Part shown: positions 6,546 to 12,280 of the stretch, one piece after another | Numbering within the stretch: position 1 is the first letter of the stretch | Layout of the letters: each line of letters starts with the position of its first letter | DNA from: Syntrophaceae bacterium UBA6252 | GTDB lineage: Bacteria; Desulfobacterota; Syntrophia; Syntrophales; UBA6807 | DNA length: 12,280 nucleotides | NCBI GenBank assembly: GCA_002441265.1 | Contig: DJVQ01000010.1 | Location: 52,158 to 64,437, forward strand | Direction of reading: 5' to 3' | Translations under genes and position numbers: made by a program | Notes under the pieces: model-generated | Seen by the model: only the letters and a program-made list of their open reading frames with translations | What the model was told of the DNA's origin: nothing | Database searches by the model: none

Positions 6546-6574
6546 TTGATTAGCACAAGGAAATGCTGTATACA
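6546..6574 (+). promoter_or_regulatory. Sigma-70 promoter of mreB
   Basis: TTGATT (6546-6551), a 17-bp spacer and TATACA (6569-6574) form a well-spaced housekeeping promoter. The start would fall near 6581, leaving a short leader of about 24 nt that carries the ribosome binding site. Confidence 0.65.
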
Positions 6575-6591
6575 ACCTTCTGATTTCCGTC

Positions 6592-6597
6592 AGGAGG
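6592..6597 (+). promoter_or_regulatory. Ribosome binding site that decides the TTG start of mreB
   Basis: A perfect AGGAGG lies seven bases before TTG at 6605. The first in-frame ATG is nine codons in (6629) and has no comparable site, so TTG is the likely start. Confidence 0.75.
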
Positions 6598-6604
6598 GAA
6601 GGGT

Positions 6605-7642
6605 TTGCTTTTCGACTTCATTTTGGGGATGTTTTCCAACGATTTGGCCATCGATCTCGGAACGGCCAATACGCTGGTTTATGTGCGGGGGAAGGGCGTG
6701 GTTCTCAGCGAACCTTCCGTCGTCGCTGTCCACCGGGACTCCCGGGGCATGCAGAAGGTCCTGGCCGTGGGAGAGGAAGCGAAACGCATGCTCGGAAGGA
6801 CGCCGGGCAACATCGTCGCGATCCGGCCCATGAAGGACGGCGTGATTGCGGACTTCGAGATCACCGAGGCCATGCTCCGCCACTTCATTCTCCGGGTTCA
6901 CAACCGGAAGGCCCTTGTCCGGCCGCGGATCATCATCTCCATCCCCTCCGGCATCACCCAGGTGGAAAAAAGGGCGGTGAAGGAGACGGCCGAATCGGCG
7001 GGAGCCCGGGAGGTCTATCTCATCGAGGAACCGATGGCCGCCGCCATCGGATGCGGCCTTCCCATCACGGAACCCGTGAGTTCCATGGTCGTCGACATCG
7101 GGGGAGGCACCACGGAGGTGGCCGTCATCTCACTTTCCGGCATCGTCTACGCGAAATCCGTCAGGGTCGCCGGGGACCGGATCGACGAGGCCATCGTCCA
7201 GCACATGAAGCGCAAGTACAGCCTCCTCGTAGGGGAGAGAACGGGCGAGCAGATCAAGACGACCATCGGCTGCGCCTATCCGGACCCGGAGGTCCGGACC
7301 GTGGAAGTGAAGGGGCGGGACCTCATCTCGGGGATTCCGAAAATCGTCGAGATCAACTCGGAGGAGATCCGGGAGGCCATCATGGAGCCGGTGGTCATCA
7401 TCGTGGACGCCGTCCGGGACGCCCTGGAACACGCCCCGCCGGAACTGGCCGGGGACATCGTGGAGCGCGGCATCGTCCTCACGGGAGGGGGGGCCCTCCT
7501 GAGAAACCTCGATGTCCTGCTCCGGGAGGAAACGGCCCTTCCCATCAAGATCGCCGACGATCCGCTGTCCACCGTGGCCAGGGGCGCAGGCATGGCTCTG
7601 GAGGAACTGGATCTCCTCAAGGAAGTGACGATCCAGTTGTGA
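6605..7642 (+). CDS. mreB: Rod shape-determining protein MreB
   Basis: MreB (345 aa) is the bacterial actin homologue. It polymerises on ATP under the inner membrane and steers the elongation machinery. The N-terminal MLFDFILGMF is short and hydrophobic, as expected for membrane attachment. The actin-fold nucleotide motifs are clear: phosphate 1 DLGTANTLVY (residues 17-26), SIPSGITQVEKRA (112-124), EEPMAAAIG (141-149), phosphate 2 DIGGGTTEVAVISL (164-177) and adenosine motif LTGGGALLRNLD (292-303). Length is typical. The TTG start is supported by AGGAGG seven bases upstream and keeps the family-typical N-terminus. The gene has its own promoter and is separated from mreC by 200 bp containing a dispersed repeat, an unusually long break in a normally compact operon. 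MreB may therefore be expressed partly apart from MreCD, PBP2 and RodA. Confidence 0.97.
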   Translation: MLFDFILGMFSNDLAIDLGTANTLVYVRGKGVVLSEPSVVAVHRDSRGMQKVLAVGEEAKRMLGRTPGNIVAIRPMKDGVIADFEITEAMLRHFILRVHNRKALVRPRIIISIPSGITQVEKRAVKETAESAGAREVYLIEEPMAAAIGCGLPITEPVSSMVVDIGGGTTEVAVISLSGIVYAKSVRVAGDRIDEAIVQHMKRKYSLLVGERTGEQIKTTIGCAYPDPEVRTVEVKGRDLISGIPKIVEINSEEIREAIMEPVVIIVDAVRDALEHAPPELAGDIVERGIVLTGGGALLRNLDVLLREETALPIKIADDPLSTVARGAGMALEELDLLKEVTIQL

Positions 7643-7842
7643 CGGTATGACGTCCGCGGGCTTTGTCGCCTTTCATCCCGTCCTGCCATGGCGTGCGAAG
7701 AGGATAGAAGGGCAACACAGCATATGGACTTTTTACGAAGCCGTAAATCGTAAGTGTGATGGGCAATCCATTACGAAGCCATTCATGAAGCTTCCGATCC
7801 GTCACGGGAATGTTCCATCCGTAATCCCTCTTAGATCAAGCG
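7643..7842 (+). repeat. mreB-mreC intergenic spacer with dispersed repeat (copy 1)
   Basis: The best-conserved part is 7710-7734 (GCATATGGACTTTTT at its right end), which matches 12256-12280 at 22 of 25 bases in the same orientation. Downstream, TTACGAAGCC occurs twice (from 7733 and from 7771), and TTACGA/TCGTAA form an inverted repeat within 7733-7753. The short open frame across it (7647-7853) looks non-coding. A weak promoter-like pair, TTTACG and TGTGAT 17 bp apart (7732-7760), lies inside the repeat. Confidence 0.7.
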
Positions 7843-8667
7843 ATGGCCAATAGAAAGTACAAGGTCGCTCTCGTCGCCGCCTTCCTGGCCGTCCTTTTCC
7901 TCGTTCCCCTTGCCTTTCTCGTCAAACCTTCCGGATCGACCGGTTATTTCAGGAAGGTGGTCCTGGAGGTCGTTCTTCCCCTGGAAGGCGTTTTTCAGGA
8001 ATCCATCCGCCGGGTCGGGGAATCCTGGAAGCGGTACCTCCTTCTGGTCCATGCGGAAAAGGAGAACCAGGAACTCCGGAGCGAAGTGAACCGCCTGAAA
8101 AACAGGATCAACGAACTGCGGGAAGCGGACCTGGAATCCAGGAGGCTCCGCAAGCTGATGGGTCTCTCGGAGGCGGTCTCCCTTCCCATGACGGCGGCCC
8201 GGGTCACCGGCGCGGAGAGGACGTCGGTGTTTCACGTCCTTTACATCAGCAAGGGGACGGCCCATGGGATCCGTCCGGGGATGCCCGTCCTCACCGACAT
8301 CGGCGTGGGGGGAAGGATCATCGAGGCGTCCTGGCACGCATCGAAGGTTCTCCTCATCACGGATTTCAACAGCAATGTGGACGCCCTTGTCCAGAGAAGC
8401 CGGGTCCAGGGCATTCTCCAGGGTGCGGGACCCGAGGGGTGCGTCCTGAAATACGTGCCGTCGTCCGGGGATGTTCAGGCGGGCGACGAAGTGATCACGT
8501 CCGGCCTCGTGGGGATTTTCCCCAAGGGCTTTCTCCTCGGAACGGTGTCCCGGGTCGAGAAGGAGAAGACGGGGCTGTTCCAGAAGATCGTGGTGAAGCC
8601 CGCCGTGGACCCGGCCCTGCTGGAGGAGGTCATGGTGCTTCTGGAGCAGGGGAAACAGGAACCATGA
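7843..8667 (+). CDS. mreC: Rod shape-determining protein MreC
   Basis: MreC (274 aa) is the bitopic inner-membrane scaffold that links cytoplasmic MreB, through MreD, to periplasmic PBP2 and RodA, and activates them. Residues 7-27 form the single membrane helix (VALVAAFLAVLFLVPLAFLV). Residues about 70-108 are a coiled coil (EKENQELRSEVNRLKNRINE) used for dimerisation. The rest is the two-lobed beta domain, with typical motifs such as GIRPGMPVLTDIGVGGRI (142-159) and DEVITSGLVGIFPKG (215-229). The length is standard. An in-frame stop at 7822 and the lack of other starts force the ATG at 7843, even though no clear Shine-Dalgarno precedes it. The low-strength start contrasts with mreB and may lower MreC output. 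The stop overlaps the mreD start as ATGA. Confidence 0.95.
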   Translation: MANRKYKVALVAAFLAVLFLVPLAFLVKPSGSTGYFRKVVLEVVLPLEGVFQESIRRVGESWKRYLLLVHAEKENQELRSEVNRLKNRINELREADLESRRLRKLMGLSEAVSLPMTAARVTGAERTSVFHVLYISKGTAHGIRPGMPVLTDIGVGGRIIEASWHASKVLLITDFNSNVDALVQRSRVQGILQGAGPEGCVLKYVPSSGDVQAGDEVITSGLVGIFPKGFLLGTVSRVEKEKTGLFQKIVVKPAVDPALLEEVMVLLEQGKQEP

Positions 8668-9176
8668 CGGCTTTTGTCATCCTCCCCATCGTGGCCCTTT
8701 GCACCGCCGTCTTCCAGGAAACGATCCTCCTTTCCCTGACCTTCGATACGGTACGGATCAACCTCGCCTTCCTTCTCGTCGTTTACGGGGGCTTTTTCCT
8801 GGAGGAAAGGGAAGGGTTCCTGCTCGCCCTGTATCTGGGCGTTTTCATGGACGGCCTTCTTTCCATCATCCCGGGGGTCTACGTGATCGTGTATGTGTCC
8901 GTCTTTTTCCTCACCCGCTGGATGTCCGGAAAGATGAACCCGGGCAAGCCCTGGACGCTGGCCCTCTTCTCCTTCCTGGTTTCCTTTCCCGAGTTTCTCG
9001 TTCTCTATGCCGCTTACGGGATTTTCTACGGAAAGGACCTGTCCGGAGAGTTTCTTCGTATTTATTTGCCCCAGGCTGCCGTTGCCGGTATAATCTGTCC
9101 CTTCGTTTTCCCGGTCTTCGACCGCATTGCGGGAATGATCCATGGCGAAAGAGCGCGTTCGATTAACAAAATATGA
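8664..9176 (+). CDS. mreD: Rod shape-determining protein MreD
   Basis: MreD (170 aa) is a polytopic inner-membrane protein of the elongasome that bridges MreC and the peptidoglycan synthases. The sequence is almost entirely hydrophobic, with about five membrane helices: near residues 2-20, 30-47, 52-85 (probably two, with LYLGVFMDGLLS between), 100-120 and 135-155. The pattern NLAFLLVVYGGFFLEEREGFLLALYLGVFMDG is the usual MreD layout, in which a charged turn separates helices and an Asp follows the third. The ATG at 8664 overlaps the mreC stop (ATGA) and has AGGA shortly upstream. The C-terminus overlaps the start of mrdA by 35 bases, longer than the other overlaps in the cluster. MreD diverges quickly, so identification rests on topology, size and position. 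Confidence 0.92.
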   Translation: MTAFVILPIVALCTAVFQETILLSLTFDTVRINLAFLLVVYGGFFLEEREGFLLALYLGVFMDGLLSIIPGVYVIVYVSVFFLTRWMSGKMNPGKPWTLALFSFLVSFPEFLVLYAAYGIFYGKDLSGEFLRIYLPQAAVAGIICPFVFPVFDRIAGMIHGERARSINKI

Positions 9177-11040
9177 TCCCGGAACCTTCCGGGGACGTTT
9201 CGACGTGATCGTCTGGATCGTCTTTCTGGCGTTCTTTTTCCTCGCGGGAAAGCTGTGGTTTTTTCAGGTCATCCGGGGGGACGAGCTGAAACTGCGGTCG
9301 GAAAGCAACCGGATCCGTTTTCAGGAGGTCAAGCCCCTGAGGGGGCAGGTCCTGGACAGGGACGGGAACATCCTGGTGGACAACATGCCCTCCTTCGACG
9401 TGTCCATGATCCCCGAACTGGCGAAAAATTCCGGGGATGTGCTGGAACGGATGACGTTTTTCGACGGCGAGCGCACCGGCCGGTGGAAAAGGCAGCTCGA
9501 ACGGAACGAGGACAGGAAGCCCTTCGTTCCCGTGAGGCTCGAAAGGGACGTTTCCTGGCAGAATCTCGCGCTGATCGAATCGAACGCCTTCCACCTGCCC
9601 GGCGTCGTGGTGGACGTGGTGCCCGTTCGGGATTACCGGTTTGGGGAAATGGCGGCCCACATCCTCGGCTACGTGGGGGAGGCGTGCTGCGATGAAACCG
9701 ACGGCGGATCCCCCGAGGCATACAGGCCGGGCGACATGGTGGGCAAGACGGGCATCGAGAAGATGATGGACCAGGAACTCCGCGGCGCGAGCGGCGGGGA
9801 GCAGATCGAGGTCAACGTGAACGGGCGGAAGATCCGGGTGCTGGGCGTCATGCCCCCCCGGCCCGGGAACACGGTGGTGCTCACCCTCCGGGCCGATCTG
9901 CAGCGGATCTGCTGGGAAGCCTTCCGGGAGAAGGCGGGATCGGTCATCGCGATGGATCCCAGGGACGGTTCCGTCCTGGCCATGGTGAGCAAGCCCTCCT
10001 ACGACCCGAACCTGTTCAACCGGGGGATCTCGGGGGAGGCCTGGCGGAAGCTTCTCGAGGATCCCCTGTGCCCCCTTCAGAACCGTTCCCTCCTCGGCCT
10101 GTACCCCCCCGGTTCGCTTTTCAAGCTCGTCATCGCCGCGGCCGGGCTGGAGGAAAAGGCGGTCACGCCGGAGAAAAAGACCTTCTGCACCGGAAGCCAT
10201 GTCGTCGGGGACCGCACCTTCCGGTGCTGGAACCGCGACGGGCACGGCTCCGTCGATCTCAGGAGGGCCATCGTCGAGTCCTGCGACGTCTACTTCTACG
10301 AGCTCGGGGAAAAGCTCGGCGTGGACACCATTGCCTGGTACGCCCGGATGTTCGGCCTGGGAAAAAGGACGGAGATCGGCATGCCGGGAGAGCAGGAGGG
10401 GCTGATCCCGTCCCGGGAGTGGAAAATGAGAAAATTGAAGGAGCCCTGGCAGATCGGGGAAACCGTTTCCCTTTCCATCGGTCAGGGGTTCATTCTCGTG
10501 ACCCCCATCCAGCTGCTTCGGACCTACTGCGCCATCGGGAACGGCGGCGTTCTCTTCAGGCCGAGAACGGTGGATCGGATCGTCTCCCCCGGAGGGGAGA
10601 CGATCCGGGAACTCCCTTCCGAGGTCGAGAGGATCCTGCCCCTGGACGAGGGGAACCGCAAGTTTCTCCTTTCGGCCCTCCGCGACACCGTTCACGGGGA
10701 AAGGGGAACGGGGAAGGCCCTGAGGGAACTGGAAACCCTGGGCGTCGTGGCCTGCGGAAAGACGGGAACGGCCCAGGTCGTGAAACTGTCCCAGGAGGAT
10801 CAGGACCTGGAAAAGATTCCCTACAAGTATCGGGACCATGCCCTTTTCGTCTCCCTCGCCCCCTACCCGGATCCGGAGATCGCCGTCATGGTGGTGGTCG
10901 AGCACGGAGGGGGCGGCGGTTCCGTGGCGGCCCCCATCGCCCGGGAAATCCTCATGAAATATTTCAAGATAAAAAAGGACAGGGTCCATCCGGCGGGGAC
11001 GGAGGTCCGGACATCCGCCGGCGCGGGGGGGGCGGGATGA
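9142..11040 (+). CDS. mrdA: Penicillin-binding protein 2 (elongation transpeptidase)
   Basis: PBP2 (632 aa) is the class B DD-transpeptidase that crosslinks lateral-wall peptidoglycan in complex with RodA. Residues 22-42 form the single membrane anchor. The pedestal starts with RGQVLDRDGNILVDNMPSFDV (67-87) and includes GDMVGKTGIEKMMDQELRG. The transpeptidase domain carries the active site S325-LFK (Leu replaces the usual Thr of STFK, catalytic Ser and Lys intact), SCD at 380-382 as second motif, and K540-TG as third. C349, C362, H368 and C381 match the spacing of the zinc site known in E. coli PBP2, here with more cysteines, so a bound zinc is likely. The last codons contain a G8 run and the stop overlaps rodA as ATGA. 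The start at 9142 lies inside mreD, and its ribosome binding site is weak, suggesting coupling to mreD translation. Confidence 0.96.
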   Translation: MAKERVRLTKYDPGTFRGRFDVIVWIVFLAFFFLAGKLWFFQVIRGDELKLRSESNRIRFQEVKPLRGQVLDRDGNILVDNMPSFDVSMIPELAKNSGDVLERMTFFDGERTGRWKRQLERNEDRKPFVPVRLERDVSWQNLALIESNAFHLPGVVVDVVPVRDYRFGEMAAHILGYVGEACCDETDGGSPEAYRPGDMVGKTGIEKMMDQELRGASGGEQIEVNVNGRKIRVLGVMPPRPGNTVVLTLRADLQRICWEAFREKAGSVIAMDPRDGSVLAMVSKPSYDPNLFNRGISGEAWRKLLEDPLCPLQNRSLLGLYPPGSLFKLVIAAAGLEEKAVTPEKKTFCTGSHVVGDRTFRCWNRDGHGSVDLRRAIVESCDVYFYELGEKLGVDTIAWYARMFGLGKRTEIGMPGEQEGLIPSREWKMRKLKEPWQIGETVSLSIGQGFILVTPIQLLRTYCAIGNGGVLFRPRTVDRIVSPGGETIRELPSEVERILPLDEGNRKFLLSALRDTVHGERGTGKALRELETLGVVACGKTGTAQVVKLSQEDQDLEKIPYKYRDHALFVSLAPYPDPEIAVMVVVEHGGGGGSVAAPIAREILMKYFKIKKDRVHPAGTEVRTSAGAGGAG

Positions 11041-12146
11041 AGGTCGACCGCCGGCTCATCGTCCACTTCGACTGGGTGCTTCTCGGCCTGATATTGCTGA
11101 TTTCCATGGCTGGAATCGTCAACCTGTACAGCACCGGTTCCGGCTTCGCCCCGTCGGGAGCGAAAACCCTTTACATGAAACAGCTCTACTGGTTCTGCGC
11201 GGGGCTGGGATTCATGCTGGTCGCGGCGGCCGTGGACTACCGGTTCATCGTCCGCAACGCCTACTGGATTTACGGCGCGATCATGCTCCTTCTCCTTCTC
11301 GTCATGATTTACGGAAACACGGTCCACGGGTCCCAGCGGTGGCTGTCCCTCGGACCGGTTTCCCTCCAGCCTTCCGAGTTCGCCAAGATCGGCCTCGTCC
11401 TGGTCCTCACGCGGTACATCACGGACAACCAGGCGGGGGAGGCCTATGAAATCCGGAACCTCCTCGTCCCCCTCGGCATCCTCTCCCTTCCCGTGGTCCT
11501 CATCGCCCGCCAGCCCGACCTCGGCACGGCGCTGTTTCTCGTGATCGTCGCGGCCTCCATGATTTTCTTCATCGGCGTGAAACGGAAGACCATCCTGCTG
11601 TTCTTTTCCGCCGGCGTCGTCCTTTTGCCCATTCTGTGGTTCTGCCTGAAGGACTACCAGAGGGAGCGCATCTTTACCTTCTTCAATCCCGAAAGGGACC
11701 CCCTCGGCGCGGGATACCACATCATCCAGTCGGTCATCGCCATCGGTTCCGGCGGGGTCCTGGGAAAGGGATTTCTAAAGGGAACCCAGAGCCAGCTCAA
11801 GTTTCTCCCGGAACAGCAGACGGACTTCGTCTTTTCCGTATTCGCGGAGGAATGGGGATTCCTCGGTGCGCTCGTCCTTTTGGCCCTTTTCCTGTTCCTG
11901 CTCCTGTGGGGAATCAAGATCGCCCGGAATTCCAGGGATCTCGCTGGAACGCTGATCGCGTTCGGCGTCACGGCCATGATGTTCTGGGGGGTCTTCATCA
12001 ACATCTGCATGGTTCTCGGCGTTCTTCCCGTGGTGGGAATCCCGCTGCCGTTCTTCAGCTACGGGGGATCGTCCATGGCCGCCATGATGATCGGGATCGG
12101 GCTCCTCATGAACGTGAGCATGAGAAGATACATCCTGCAGCCGTGA
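11037..12146 (+). CDS. rodA: SEDS peptidoglycan glycosyltransferase RodA
   Basis: RodA (369 aa) is the SEDS-family polymerase that builds glycan strands from lipid II during cell elongation and works as a pair with PBP2. The protein has about ten membrane helices. Family motifs are RWLSLGPVSLQPSEFAK (101-117, with E114), QPDLGTA (159-165), FFNPERDPLGAGYHIIQS (215-232), the extracellular loop GTQSQLKFLPEQQTDFVFS (249-267) with the key Asp at 263 equivalent to the essential Asp of E. coli RodA, and the C-terminal GIPLPFFSYGGSS (334-346). The true start is the ATG at 11037, in ATGA overlap with mrdA. The frame stays open far upstream only because it runs inside mrdA in another frame. A G-rich stretch replaces a normal Shine-Dalgarno, so translation is probably coupled to mrdA. 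Confidence 0.96.
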   Translation: MKVDRRLIVHFDWVLLGLILLISMAGIVNLYSTGSGFAPSGAKTLYMKQLYWFCAGLGFMLVAAAVDYRFIVRNAYWIYGAIMLLLLLVMIYGNTVHGSQRWLSLGPVSLQPSEFAKIGLVLVLTRYITDNQAGEAYEIRNLLVPLGILSLPVVLIARQPDLGTALFLVIVAASMIFFIGVKRKTILLFFSAGVVLLPILWFCLKDYQRERIFTFFNPERDPLGAGYHIIQSVIAIGSGGVLGKGFLKGTQSQLKFLPEQQTDFVFSVFAEEWGFLGALVLLALFLFLLLWGIKIARNSRDLAGTLIAFGVTAMMFWGVFINICMVLGVLPVVGIPLPFFSYGGSSMAAMMIGIGLLMNVSMRRYILQP

Positions 12147-12156
12147 CGGAAGGCGG

Positions 12157-12178
12157 GCCGGGTTGCCCGGTACCCGGC
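12157..12178 (+). repeat. Inverted repeat after rodA, possible terminator stem
   Basis: GCCGGGT (12157-12163) pairs with ACCCGGC (12172-12178) across 8 bases. A competing smaller stem uses CCGGG (12158-12162) and CCCGG (12166-12170). No T-run follows on the + strand, so an intrinsic terminator is not secure. Confidence 0.4.
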
Positions 12179-12196
12179 GGAAAAAGGTTGAAGGGA

Positions 12197-12280
12197 CCGT
12201 GAAAAAGTCCCGGACGCGATTTCTGGGTTGCCAAGCCGCAGTGACGAGGGAAGAAGGGGAACGCAGCATATGGGCTTTTT
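12197..12280 (+). repeat. Dispersed repeat (copy 2), cut by the window edge
   Basis: It opens with AAAAAGTCC (12202-12210) and ends at the window edge with GGGCTTTTT. These are near inverse complements, so the unit could fold into a long hairpin of about 80 nt closing with a T-run. Positions 12256-12280 match copy 1 at 7710-7734 at 22 of 25 bases. It lies 50 bp after the rodA stop and may serve as the 3' terminator of the cluster. Confidence 0.6.

Larger units (their letters stand above)
6399..6604. other. Divergent ppiD/mreB intergenic region
   Basis: This 206-bp spacer contains the ppiD ribosome binding site, an AT-rich tract (about 6518-6575) that stands out from the GC-rich surroundings, and the promoters described separately. 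No small gene is seen. Confidence 0.6.

Noticed and set aside
7647..7853. 68-aa open frame between mreB and mreC
   Set aside because: It reads through the dispersed repeat, overlaps the mreC start and has no ribosome binding site. Repeats of this type often give false small genes.
9163..10989. 608-aa open frame on the - strand, antisense to mrdA
   Set aside because: It is rich in Pro, Gly, His and Asp and has no recognisable domain. The opposite strand encodes a clear PBP2.
10068..11036. Long N-terminal extension of rodA, which would make a 692-aa protein
   Set aside because: The extension is Arg/Gly/Pro-rich, has no membrane helices or known domain, and lies wholly inside mrdA in another frame. 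The RodA fold begins cleanly at the ATG at 11037.
1..12280. CRISPR array, tRNA/rRNA gene, transposase or phage gene
   Set aside because: No regularly spaced repeats, no RNA-gene signatures and no mobile-element proteins were seen on either strand.

Overview
The window is GC-rich chromosomal DNA from an anaerobic bacterium, most likely Desulfobacterota (the former Deltaproteobacteria), with a Syntrophus/Syntrophobacterales-like lineage as best guess. This rests on an indolepyruvate:ferredoxin oxidoreductase operon with an FrhB-type Fe-S flavoprotein, a PpiD-like periplasmic chaperone next to mreB, and an mreB-mreC-mreD-mrdA-rodA cell-shape cluster. The assignment is inferred from gene content and protein flavour; no rRNA or other taxonomic marker is present.

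Left part (1-4042). The 3' end of an RNase G/E gene (rng) enters from the left on the + strand. It converges on a three-gene minus-strand operon that reads frhB-like, then iorA, then iorB (4042 down to 354). IorAB oxidatively decarboxylates aryl-pyruvates such as indolepyruvate to aryl-acetyl-CoA and reduces ferredoxin. The co-transcribed FrhB-family protein carries N-terminal ferredoxin-like cysteines and an FrhB core, so it may take electrons from the reduced ferredoxin. The two downstream genes are tightly packed: a 9-nt gap, then an ATGA overlap.

Middle part (4043-6604). A 400-bp divergent spacer holds four back-to-back inverted repeats, 9-bp direct repeats, a leader stem-loop pair on the frhB side and a good sigma-70 promoter on the other side. 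That promoter drives a small unrecognised 106-aa protein, which converges on ppiD (minus strand). ppiD encodes an inner-membrane-anchored SurA/PpiD-type chaperone whose parvulin region looks degenerate. ppiD and mreB are divergently transcribed from a short AT-rich spacer.

Right part (6605-12280). mreB (TTG start, strong Shine-Dalgarno, good promoter) is followed by a 200-bp gap. Then come mreC-mreD-mrdA-rodA, a tightly overlapping block that encodes the elongasome: MreB filaments, the MreC/MreD scaffold, transpeptidase PBP2 and SEDS glycosyltransferase RodA. Two copies of a short dispersed repeat, in the same orientation, lie in the mreB-mreC gap and just after rodA, bracketing the mreC-rodA block. 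The second copy runs off the right edge.

No tRNA, rRNA, CRISPR array, transposase or phage gene was seen. The most notable unexplained items are the hairpin array at 4242-4333, the paired repeats around mreC-rodA, the frhB-iorAB coupling, and a G8 run at the mrdA/rodA junction where a -1 slip would fuse PBP2 to RodA.
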